Source: a bacterium
GTDB taxonomy: Bacteria > SZUA-182 > SZUA-191
Assembly: GCA_003230535.1 (NCBI GenBank)
Contig: QIEW01000100.1
Coordinates: forward strand, 1 to 12,515
Direction of reading: 5' to 3'
Length of the DNA: 12,515 bases
Positions 7,536-12,515 of this stretch are shown here, piece after piece (position 1 is the stretch's first letter; the number at the start of each line of letters is the position of its first letter). The notes under the pieces were generated by a model that was not told the DNA's origin, ran no database searches, and was given only the letters and a program-made list of their open reading frames with translations. The translations under genes and the position numbers were made by a program.

Positions 7536-7549
7536 AAATCACGAAGTAG
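7523..7549 (+). pseudogene. Eight-codon remnant of a RelE/ParE-type toxin
   Basis: ATG at 7523 overlaps the antitoxin end by 13 bp in another frame, the usual arrangement for such pairs. It encodes MYQVEITK before TAG. That is a typical first beta strand of RelE/ParE toxins. Nothing toxin-like follows; the sequence passes into a motif shared with 2488-2510 and then the palindromic repeat at 7584. The body of the toxin appears to have been deleted. With only eight residues this is suggestive, not proven. Confidence 0.5.
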
Positions 7550-7583
7550 AAATGGTTCATCCGACTAAAGCGTACTTTTTGTG

Positions 7584-7643
7584 CTGTCAGGTCCTCAGAC
7601 CTGACAGCCAGATAGGAAGTGTCAGATTTACTGAATCTGACAC
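7584..7643. repeat. REP-like two-hairpin unit, copy downstream of the HEPN/MNT pair
   Basis: Hairpin 1 (7584-7607) pairs CTGTCAGGTC with GACCTGACAG over CTCA. Hairpin 2 (7619-7643) pairs GTGTCAGATT with AATCTGACAC over TACTG. Both stems are perfect 10-mers. Positions 7597-7645 match 8450-8498 in 48 of 49 bases. It lies between convergent 3' ends (the antitoxin remnant on + and the HEPN gene on -), where it could also act as a two-way terminator or mRNA stabiliser. Confidence 0.85.
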
Positions 7644-7684
7644 CATAATTAATTTCTCCTCTTTCCTTTTACCCCGACTATGCG

Positions 7685-8092
7685 TCAGATTGAATACCCA
7701 TGTTTTCTTAAATATTCCTTGGTACAAGCAACAAATCTTTGAGCATTTTTCAAGGTTTCTTGCTCGTTGATCTCATCTAGCTTCTCAACCATTTTATAAT
7801 CCCACTCTTGACGTAATTCAAAAGCCATATGAACATCCTTAGAAAATATCGGATCAAATTCTCCGGTTTTTACGAATTCTTTGTCAAATAAAGAGATCGC
7901 TCCAGCATGTTTTGAGGTTGTTAAACCTTTTAACTCCAGCAGGGCCTGAACCGAATAGAAGACAGCATAATAGCAACGATTAATAATGGCCCTGGAGGTT
8001 CCCTGATGTTCCAAAAGAATAGCTGCATCTCTAAGCGCTTCCTGAGCCTGTTTTACACGGTAGATAACCGGATACTTACTCTCCTCGGACAT
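7685..8092 (-). CDS. HEPN domain protein, probable toxin partner of the adjacent nucleotidyltransferase
   Basis: This 135-residue, all-helical protein matches the HEPN (PF05168/UPF0332-like) pattern: AIINRCYYAVFYSVQALLEL near 36-54, then SKHAGAISLFDKEFVK near 60-75 and FELRQEWDY near 91-99. In HEPN/MNT systems the HEPN protein is usually the RNase toxin, silenced by nucleotidylation from the MNT partner. The canonical RxxxxH RNase motif is not evident; the conserved arginine segment reads R94-QEW-D98-Y99, typical of the UPF0332 branch, so RNase activity is uncertain. ATG at 8092 lies 7 bases past the MNT stop. An in-frame TTG at 8110 overlaps MNT and has a G-rich tract too close for a normal ribosome site, so I prefer the ATG. 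A REP-like unit follows 42 bp downstream. Confidence 0.85.
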   Translation of the reverse strand: MSEESKYPVIYRVKQAQEALRDAAILLEHQGTSRAIINRCYYAVFYSVQALLELKGLTTSKHAGAISLFDKEFVKTGEFDPIFSKDVHMAFELRQEWDYKMVEKLDEINEQETLKNAQRFVACTKEYLRKHGYSI

Positions 8093-8099
8093 AGTTAGA

Positions 8100-8417
8100 C
8101 TAGACCGCAACCCCCTCTTTAAACACTATTTTTAAAAAGCAGGAGAAACGAGCCGGGTGGCGTTGAAGCTCATCTTTAGTATAGACCACCGGAGCCACCA
8201 CCACTCCGCTTGGAAAACCAGCTTCCCAAGCGCATTCGCTAATCCATTTGCGAACCCCCGGCTGGGGATGCTCAATCTCCACCAGGAGATCAAGATCAGC
8301 ATATGGCTCGGCATCCCCCCTGGCCCGCGATCCAAATACCAACAGGCGGCAAACCTTTACCTTCTGAGAAACAAGCTCCTTGAACCTTTTAACAATAGCC
8401 AAGTCCTGTGGTTTCAC
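8100..8417 (-). CDS. MNT-type minimal nucleotidyltransferase, probable antitoxin of the HEPN protein
   Basis: This 105-residue protein has the polymerase-beta nucleotidyltransferase signature GSRARGDA (G29, S30) followed by the metal-binding pair D41 and D43 in ADLDLLV. It consists of little beyond this minimal catalytic core. In characterised MntA/HepT pairs such a protein adds AMP to the HEPN toxin. The start is GTG at 8417, with AAAGGAG ending 8 nt upstream, which is strong. The HEPN gene follows in the same direction after 7 bp, so the two form an operon. Upstream lie a REP-like unit (8436-8498) and the RelE gene. The cognate-pair assignment follows from adjacency and known pairing; activity is not shown. 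Confidence 0.88.
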   Translation of the reverse strand: MKPQDLAIVKRFKELVSQKVKVCRLLVFGSRARGDAEPYADLDLLVEIEHPQPGVRKWISECAWEAGFPSGVVVAPVVYTKDELQRHPARFSCFLKIVFKEGVAV

Positions 8418-8435
8418 CAGCCTAACTCCTTTGCG

Positions 8436-8498
8436 CAGTCAGGTCATGGAGACCTGACAGCCAGATAGAAAGTGTCAGATTTACTGAATCTGACACCA
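8436..8498. repeat. REP-like two-hairpin unit, copy downstream of the RelE module
   Basis: Hairpin 1 (8436-8460) pairs CAGTCAGGTC with GACCTGACAG over ATGGA with one mismatch. Hairpin 2 (8472-8496) is identical in stem and loop to the one at 7619-7643. The 49 bp from 8450 form a direct repeat of 7597-7645, 853 bp apart, bracketing the HEPN/MNT pair. It begins 26 bp past the RelE stop and ends about 19 bp before the MNT start. Confidence 0.85.
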
Positions 8499-8523
8499 CA
8501 GGAAACACCCCCCGCCTCCTAAT

Positions 8524-8784
8524 TCACCGGTAAGCCTCACGGCGATGAGCTACGTGATACACAATAACTCTCTTTTCCGGATCATCAATGGTGTAGAATA
8601 TGCGGTAATCCCTCACCCGCAGGCGGTACTCATTATTGGTTCCCCGTAATTTTTTAGACTGTGCCGGACGAGGGTTGGCCTCAAGTGCAAGCGCCTTTTC
8701 TACAATAATCGGAATCATCCGGCGGTCTAATCCTCGCAGGTCACGATCAAAAGATTTAAGGAAGATAAGCTCATAAGAAGCCAT
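8524..8784 (-). CDS. RelE/ParE-family toxin
   Basis: This 86-residue protein is of the usual length and layout: an N-terminal strand (YELIFLKSFDRDL), two helices to about residue 38, then the KKLRG, YRLRVRDYRIFYTID and VYHVAHRREAYR strands. The basic and aromatic residues R54, R56, R61, Y64, H80, R81, R82 and Y85 match the positive face that in RelE-type enzymes cleaves mRNA at the ribosome. ParE-type gyrase poisons share the fold, so the target is open. Its ATG lies inside the end of the small upstream gene (14 bp overlap), implying coupled translation with that partner. A REP-like unit follows. It looks intact, in contrast to the broken toxin at 7523. Confidence 0.88.
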   Translation of the reverse strand: MASYELIFLKSFDRDLRGLDRRMIPIIVEKALALEANPRPAQSKKLRGTNNEYRLRVRDYRIFYTIDDPEKRVIVYHVAHRREAYR

Positions 8785-8917
8785 CTTTCTTTAACCCTTT
8801 AATAAAGTTGTCCTTACTCATAATCGGCTCACCATAACGTTCTTTAATCTTTTCATGCCCATACATCTCTTCCAGAAGTTCTTCAATGGCCGCCTCATGG
8901 CCTTTAAGTTCCAGCAC
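8771..8917 (-). CDS. Small antitoxin-like protein paired with the RelE toxin
   Basis: A 48-residue frame starts at GTG 8917 and ends TGA at 8771-8773. It reads MLELKGHEAAIEELLEEMYG, then a charged stretch with KERYGEP and a C-terminus with FIKGLKKDGFL. AAAGG lies 8 nt before the GTG, and an in-frame TGA just beyond closes the frame upstream. It overlaps the RelE start by 14 bp, the usual antitoxin-toxin arrangement, and is highly charged and helix-prone. I do not recognise a DNA-binding fold; it may be only the toxin-wrapping half of an antitoxin. It begins 54 bp after the aminotransferase stop on the same strand, so read-through transcription is possible. Confidence 0.7.
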   Translation of the reverse strand: MLELKGHEAAIEELLEEMYGHEKIKERYGEPIMSKDNFIKGLKKDGFL

Positions 8918-8971
8918 GATAGATACCTTTCATGGTTAATTTCCCCCGTTTTTACTCGTTTTGCCTAGGGG

Positions 8972-10108
8972 CTACCCCAAGATATCTTGGGCGGCGGCTA
9001 CGCCTTTCCCTAAAGTTACCGGATGTCCTAAGTCGCGGAGGGTCATCTCCAGGGCTGAGACGGCGGTTATCAGATCAAAATGCCCCAGATATCCCAGATG
9101 GGCGATCCGGAAAATATTGCCTTTAAGCTCATCCTGCCCGCCGGCTATGGTCACCCCGTATTTCTGACTCATATGTTTTACCAACTTTTTACCGTCAATA
9201 CCGTCGGGGACTTTTACGGCGGTTAAAGCATCCGAGGGGGAAGTTGGAGCAAACAAATCCAACCCTAGGGCGCATATAGCCTCCCTTAAGGCTTTAGCCA
9301 GAGTTTTATGCCTCAGGAAAAGACACTCCAGCCGCTCCTCCCTGATCATCTTAAGCACCTCTCTCAGCCCAATCAGCAGGGAAATTGCCGGAGTATAGGC
9401 GCTCTGGTTTTTCTGCTGCATTTTCAGCTCTTTCTTTAAATCGAAATAATATTTAGGCAGCCGTGAGTTCTCCACCTTACCCCAGGCTTTATCCGACAAG
9501 GCAATGAACGCTAATCCCGGCGGCAGCATCAGCGCCTTTTGGGATCCGGTTACCAGAACGTCAATCCGCCAATCATCCATCGGGATATCAATGACCCCCA
9601 AAGCCGTAATGGCATCCACCACCAGCACAGTCTCAGGGTAAGCCGACACTATTTTAGCCAGAGCGCCAATATCATGGGCCACACCGGTAGAAGTCTCGCT
9701 GAATGTAGTAAAAACAGCGGAGTATCTATCGCCATTGGCTAATCGTGAAGCTACCACATCCGGGTCCACCGGCTGACCGCGCTTCACAAAGAGCTCATCC
9801 ACAGAGACGCCGTAGGACTGGCAGATCTGGGTCCAGCGCTGGCCGAATTTACCGCCGTTTACCGTTATTACCCGGTCTCCGGGGGAAAGCAGATTGACAA
9901 CCGCCGCCTCCATCGCTCCGGTTCCCGAAGAGCATATGCTCAACACATCGGCTTCCGTCTGGAATAGATATTTGAGACCTTGCCTTACTTCAGCAAATAC
10001 CTGCTCAAATTCCTCGGTACGATGGTGGATGATGGGCTGGGCCATAGAGAGGAGCACCGATGGAGGAATAGGCGTCGGACCTGGCGTCATAAGATAAGTT
10101 TTTTTCAT
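8972..10108 (-). CDS. Class-V aminotransferase, alanine-glyoxylate / serine-pyruvate type
   Basis: This 378-residue PLP enzyme begins with the family motif MTPGPTPIPPSV. CSSGTGAMEAAV (about 59-70) forms the phosphate-binding loop. VVDAITALG gives D165 against the pyridine nitrogen. VTGSQKALMLPPG gives Schiff-base lysine K191. FRIAHLGYLG gives R334, the usual carboxylate-binding arginine. The family covers alanine-glyoxylate, serine-glyoxylate and ureidoglycine-glyoxylate transaminases, and in several lineages lacking SerC such enzymes are proposed to make phosphoserine. With serA on the same strand about 1.9 kb downstream, a serine-biosynthetic role is attractive but inferred. ATG at 10108 follows AAGGAG (10119-10124). 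Element copy C ends 3 bp beyond that site and therefore forms most of the leader. Confidence 0.92.
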   Translation of the reverse strand: MKKTYLMTPGPTPIPPSVLLSMAQPIIHHRTEEFEQVFAEVRQGLKYLFQTEADVLSICSSGTGAMEAAVVNLLSPGDRVITVNGGKFGQRWTQICQSYGVSVDELFVKRGQPVDPDVVASRLANGDRYSAVFTTFSETSTGVAHDIGALAKIVSAYPETVLVVDAITALGVIDIPMDDWRIDVLVTGSQKALMLPPGLAFIALSDKAWGKVENSRLPKYYFDLKKELKMQQKNQSAYTPAISLLIGLREVLKMIREERLECLFLRHKTLAKALREAICALGLDLFAPTSPSDALTAVKVPDGIDGKKLVKHMSQKYGVTIAGGQDELKGNIFRIAHLGYLGHFDLITAVSALEMTLRDLGHPVTLGKGVAAAQDILG

Positions 10109-10155
10109 GCGTTATTTTCTCCTTGTAACCCGAATAATTCGGGATTTATAAGACG

Positions 10156-10187
10156 CTCCCGCTGGTCGCTTCCATAGCGGGAGTTTT
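10156..10187 (+). terminator. Terminator-like hairpin inside element copy C
   Basis: A perfect 8-bp CTCCCGCT/AGCGGGAG stem with a 12-base loop is followed by TTTTC on the + strand. No + strand gene ends upstream, so any role would be blocking antisense transcription. Confidence 0.33.
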
Positions 10188-10215
10188 CGGTAGTTTGTAT
10201 GAGCCATTTTGTTTT

Positions 10216-10244
10216 TTGACCGTTATTTTGTAACTAGCTGTATT
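10216..10244 (+). promoter_or_regulatory. Promoter-like pair inside element copy C
   Basis: TTGACC (10216-10221), 17 bp, TGTATT (10239-10244) lie on the + strand, as in copies A and B. The next + strand gene is the XRE regulator nearly 500 bp away. Confidence 0.25.
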
Positions 10245-10291
10245 CAAATAGCATCATCAATGTTTGCCGTGGATTTATGAATAATCCGGGG

Positions 10292-10731
10292 TAAAAGTTA
10301 ACTAATCCTTTGATTTTTTGACACTACCAAAACAATCCTTTCCTTGTCAAGGAAAATTCGTTCGCTATGCTCAGGAGGCTGTCCTTATCTGTGCTAAGCT
10401 AGTATAAACTGCTTTACTCCGGCTATCAAGCATACATTTTGACAATCCGTTTGCTGAGGAAGAGCAGCTAACCCCGGTGGGGCACTTTTGGGGCGGATTC
10501 GCTCCCCAAGAGATAACAATAGTTCCTGGTTAACCATAACATATTGAATATATGGAATTTAATCAGGCAACCTGTTTGCCCGGAGAAGAATATTGCTAAA
10601 TTGATCTGGAATTAGTCTGTTTTGATTTCATTGTTACCTGTTTTGGGAATATTTATTACAAAATATCTATCTTATTTATAGATTAAAAAGAAAATAAAAT
10701 TTGGTTTAAAGCAAGAAAGGGGTGATATTCT
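10292..10731. other. Intergenic region of about 440 bp upstream of the XRE gene
   Basis: No gene is supported on either strand. A perfect 7-bp dyad TTTCCTT/AAGGAAA with a 3-base loop lies at 10339-10355. GC-rich pairings occur near 10473-10507, with CCCC/GGGG and TTGGGG/CCCCAA arms. From about 10540 the sequence becomes very AT-rich and probably holds the XRE promoter, but no box pair stands out. I match it to no known RNA family. Confidence 0.55.
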
Positions 10732-10959
10732 ATGTTAGCAGATCTTGGAGTAAAAGTCAGGGAACTCAGACTGGCCAGGCGATTAACGCAAGAGGAGCTT
10801 GAGAGGAGATGTGGCATTAAGCGGGAGTACCTCTCAAAAATTGAGACCGGCGGACTTCCTAATGTTACTATTAAAACTTTAACAAAGATTACGGATGCTC
10901 TTGGGGTCCCGCTCAGCAAATTCTTCCGTGAACCGAGACGAGCCAGAAGAAGAGCGTAA
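10732..10959 (+). CDS. XRE-family transcriptional regulator (single helix-turn-helix domain)
   Basis: This 75-residue protein is almost entirely one HTH_3 (Cro/C1-type) domain: VKVRELRLARRLTQEELERR is helices 1-2, CGIKREYLSKIETGG holds the recognition helix, and TIKTLTKITDALGVPLSKFF completes the five-helix bundle. The tail PRRARRRA is strongly basic. No effector or dimerisation domain follows. It presumably binds operator DNA; its targets are unknown. ATG at 10732 has a strong AAGGGGTGA ribosome site at 10717-10725. It is isolated, with no toxin partner on its strand and divergent from the aminotransferase, so it could be an orphan antitoxin or a stand-alone repressor. A long inverted repeat follows just after its stop. 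Confidence 0.9.
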   Translation: MLADLGVKVRELRLARRLTQEELERRCGIKREYLSKIETGGLPNVTIKTLTKITDALGVPLSKFFREPRRARRRA

Positions 10960-10971
10960 GGTCAGCAGCGA

Positions 10972-11034
10972 GGGGAGGGGAAATTGGCAGGTAGAGTAAT
11001 CTTAAATTAGTGCGGCGCCAATTCTCCCTTCCCC
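10972..11034. repeat. Long imperfect inverted repeat downstream of the XRE gene
   Basis: The left arm (10972-10988) reads GGGGAGGGGAAATTGGC. The right arm (11017-11034), reversed and complemented, reads GGGGAAGGGAGAATTGGC. The arms pair over about 15 bases with one bulge and are separated by 28 bp. No T-run follows on either strand, so it is not an ordinary intrinsic terminator. It lies between the convergent XRE and epimerase genes. Confidence 0.6.
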
Positions 11035-11099
11035 AACTAAGGTTTCTGAAGGCTTGTCTATACATAAGCTTTTGCTGAAGATCAGTGTTTCAAAATACG

Positions 11100-12083
11100 T
11101 TATGCAAGAATATCCATAATCCGTAATCCTCTGTTCTTCAATTCCACCAACCATTGACAAGTAATCCTGAGATGATTTTCTAAATCAATTGATGGATGGT
11201 AGCCCAGATCCTGAATAGTCTCTTTAATATCCGCTTTTCTAAATTTTATTCCATCCCATTTTCTTTTTTCAACAAATTTTCGCGGCGCCGGATTTCCGGT
11301 GAGGCGATTGATTATAGCGGCCAGTTCGGCGATTTTTACCGCAATACCCGATCCGATATTGTAGGTTTTGCCGTCAGAGTGATCGGCTTGGGCGCCTAAA
11401 ATAGTACCGTCTACCGTATTGCTCACATAATTAAAATCTCTGGTTTCCTCACCTGTTCCGGTGATAATCAGGGGTTGGTGATGGATAGCCCGCCAAATAA
11501 AATTGGGAATTACATTTCGATATTTTCCCGGTCGCTCTCCCGGGCCAAATGAGTTAAAATATCTCAGGATCACGGTATTAAGCCTGTGATACTCATGAAA
11601 GAAGGTTACATAGCGCTCTCCCAGCAGTTTAGTTATGGCATAGGGAGTATCCAGTGAATATTCCTTATCCTGGACGCTCAACCTGCCCGGCTTATTCCCA
11701 TAAACGCAGGAAGAAGAAGTATAGATAAATTTCAGCACGTTATGTCGTTGGGCATATTCGAGCAGCTTTAAGGTGCCAAATCCATTTACGCGCAAGTCTT
11801 TTTGAGGGTAATCCACTGAATTCTGATTGGCGAAGTTAGCCGCCAAATGAAAAATAATCTCTATTTCCTGGGAGAAAATTTCATATAAAATCTCATCGTC
11901 GTCCACCGAACCGTAGACAAAAGTTACTCGCTCATCTTCAGGAACATTATCCCGGTAACCAGAGCTTAAGTCGTCCACAATAATAATCCTTTTCGCTCCC
12001 TCAGCTAATAAGCGCAAAGACAATTTGCCGCCGATTGCCCCCGCTCCTCCCGTGAGCAAAATAGTTTTATCTTTCAATGTCAT
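11100..12083 (-). CDS. NAD-dependent nucleotide-sugar epimerase/dehydratase (extended SDR)
   Basis: The 327 residues fit the extended short-chain dehydrogenase family acting on NDP-sugars. TGGAGAIGG (11-19) is the dinucleotide loop. VDDLSSG with D37 suggests NAD over NADP. HLAANFANQNSV near 79-90 and YTSSSCVYG near 121-129 are typical substrate and serine regions. The catalytic pair is Y148 and K152 in YAITK. RYFNSFGPGE (174-183) and the TRDFNYV segment (214-220) are family landmarks. GalE-like UDP-glucose epimerases and dTDP-glucose dehydratases are relatives; the exact sugar cannot be read. ATG at 12083 has AAGGA at good spacing. It is a single-gene unit here, but with the deacetylase and carbamoyltransferase it points to surface-glycan synthesis. 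A GAGCCGG/CCGGCTC hairpin lies at 12104-12129 in its leader. Confidence 0.93.
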   Translation of the reverse strand: MTLKDKTILLTGGAGAIGGKLSLRLLAEGAKRIIIVDDLSSGYRDNVPEDERVTFVYGSVDDDEILYEIFSQEIEIIFHLAANFANQNSVDYPQKDLRVNGFGTLKLLEYAQRHNVLKFIYTSSSCVYGNKPGRLSVQDKEYSLDTPYAITKLLGERYVTFFHEYHRLNTVILRYFNSFGPGERPGKYRNVIPNFIWRAIHHQPLIITGTGEETRDFNYVSNTVDGTILGAQADHSDGKTYNIGSGIAVKIAELAAIINRLTGNPAPRKFVEKRKWDGIKFRKADIKETIQDLGYHPSIDLENHLRITCQWLVELKNRGLRIMDILA

Positions 12084-12188
12084 TTTTTATTCCTTATTGC
12101 TTGAGCCGGCTTCAGGTATACCCGGCTCGGCAGGCAAACCGCGGCCTCGCATATGCCAGCTATCATACCATAATAACCTTTATTAGCA

Positions 12189-12214
12189 GGTGTCAGAAGG
12201 TAACTCCTGACACC
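12189..12214. repeat. Single REP-like hairpin upstream of the epimerase
   Basis: GGTGTCAG and CTGACACC frame a stem of about 11 bp with one A-C mismatch and a 4-base loop. The outer arms and following CACAG match hairpin 2 of the unit at 8472-8501, so this is a half-unit of the same family. Confidence 0.65.
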
Positions 12215-12257
12215 ACAGCAATTGGACATAAACCAGGAAATTCCTTGTATCTATACG

Positions 12258-12285
12258 TTTATATTTATAAAGCCTGTTTAAGCAA
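12258..12285 (-). promoter_or_regulatory. Candidate promoter of the epimerase gene
   Basis: On the minus strand TTGCTT (12285-12280), 16 bp, TATAAA (12263-12258). The -10 is 5 of 6, the -35 is weak. The leader would be about 170 nt and contain the REP-like hairpin at 12189-12214. Confidence 0.3.
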
Positions 12286-12335
12286 GGTTGACCGGCGCTC
12301 CGAATGAGTCAAAATTATCTGCTGCCTATAAGGGA

Positions 12336-12361
12336 AAAGCCGATGGATAACCACCGGCTTT
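12336..12361 (-). terminator. Rho-independent terminator of the cold-shock gene
   Basis: An 11-bp stem (AAAGCCGGTGG with CCATCGGCTTT, one G-U pair) and a 4-base loop end in a short T-run on the minus strand. It lies about 20 bp past the cold-shock stop codon. A T-rich tail on the other side could let it work in both directions. Confidence 0.75.
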
Positions 12362-12381
12362 CTTGTGTTTCCTATTGATGT

Positions 12382-12515
12382 TTAACGCTTTGTTACGTTA
12401 GAGGCCTGGAGACCTTTGGGCCCGTCGACTACATCTAGATTTACAGCTTGTCCTTCAGCCAAGGACTTAAATCCCTTTTCCTGAATGGCTGAAAAATGAA
12501 CAAAAACATCGCTTC
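12382..12515 (-). CDS. CspA-family cold-shock protein, C-terminal part only
   Basis: The 43 visible residues begin [10 protein letters not shown], containing the RNP2 motif (VFVHF) of the single-stranded nucleic-acid-binding OB fold. They continue through [17 protein letters not shown] to [13 protein letters not shown] and a TAA at 12384-12382. About 24 N-terminal residues, including the RNP1 region, lie beyond the right edge. Members bind RNA and melt secondary structure during cold shock or growth transitions. A clear terminator follows, so it is probably transcribed alone. Confidence 0.93.
   Translation of the reverse strand, partial: SDVFVHFSAIQEKGFKSLAEGQAVNLDVVDGPKGLQASNVTKR

Larger units (their letters stand above)
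10128..10291 (+). mobile_element. MITE-like 164-bp element, copy C
   Basis: Ends are ACCCGAATAATTC and, inverted, CCCCGGATTATTC. TA flanks it at 10126-10127 and 10292-10293. It is close to copy B by eye, with about a dozen differences, and in the same orientation. It abuts the aminotransferase Shine-Dalgarno, just as copy A abuts that of the carbamoyltransferase. Its promoter-like boxes face away from the aminotransferase. Confidence 0.72.

Noticed and set aside
8132-8468. Alternative frames on both strands over the MNT gene
   Set aside because: Only the GTG-started minus frame carries the nucleotidyltransferase motif; the others are shadows.
2345-8498. CRISPR array
   Set aside because: The palindromic repeats are not regularly spaced with unique short spacers and no cas gene is present.
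8418-8530. Integron attC site: GTTAGGC just before the MNT start, with a palindrome behind it, next to toxin-antitoxin genes
   Set aside because: The partner RYYYAAC core is absent after the RelE stop, the copy at 7584 has no GTTRRRY end, and no integrase is seen. The heptamer probably overlaps the ribosome-site region by chance.
10440-10510. Riboswitch or structured RNA in the GC-rich part of the XRE upstream region
   Set aside because: Short complementary arms exist, but I could match no known family and found no conserved core.
10683-10919. A 78-codon minus-strand frame
   Set aside because: It is antisense to the XRE gene, which has a complete helix-turn-helix domain and a strong ribosome site.

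Overview
The window looks like a chromosomal piece of an uncultivated, probably Gram-negative-type bacterium. No gene pins down a phylum, so I assign none. Almost every larger gene is on the minus strand. Base composition looks moderate, with AT-rich gaps between genes.

Layout from left to right. (1) 1-1965: most of a minus-strand sensor histidine kinase (receiver-GAF-PAS-HisKA-HATPase), cut by the left edge. (2) 1966-2587: a gap of about 620 bp holding a candidate kinase promoter and a cluster of palindromes. (3) 7051 down to 2588: a minus-strand run of D-3-phosphoglycerate dehydrogenase (serA), a NodB-type polysaccharide deacetylase overlapping it by 4 bp, and a NodU/TobZ/CmcH-type carbamoyltransferase that appears to start at a rare ATT codon. 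(4) 7326-8917: a small toxin-antitoxin island. It has an orphan antitoxin whose RelE/ParE toxin is reduced to eight codons, a HEPN/MNT pair, and a RelE toxin with a 48-residue partner. (5) 8972-10108: a class-V aminotransferase of the alanine-glyoxylate/serine type, which could supply the transamination step next to SerA. (6) 10732-10959: a plus-strand single-domain XRE regulator. (7) 11100-12083: a minus-strand nucleotide-sugar epimerase/dehydratase. (8) 12382-12515: the C-terminal part of a CspA-type cold-shock protein with its terminator.

Two repeat families run through the window. One is a non-coding element of about 164 bp in three copies (4277-4440, 7118-7282, 10128-10291). It has short imperfect terminal inverted repeats and sits between TA dinucleotides, as a Tc1/mariner/IS630-type MITE would. 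Each copy carries a terminator-like hairpin followed, on the same strand, by a promoter-like pair (TTGACC, 17 bp, TGTATT). The copy between the deacetylase and the carbamoyltransferase is oriented so that it could stop one transcript and start the next. The second family is a REP-like palindrome with a 10-bp stem and 4-5-base loop, often in a two-hairpin arrangement. A nearly identical 49-bp part of it follows both the HEPN/MNT pair and the RelE module.

My reading is a serine-biosynthesis plus surface-polysaccharide neighbourhood invaded by toxin-antitoxin modules and small repeats. The carbamoyltransferase, deacetylase and epimerase fit envelope or exopolysaccharide modification. No transposase, integrase, rRNA, tRNA or CRISPR array was recognised.
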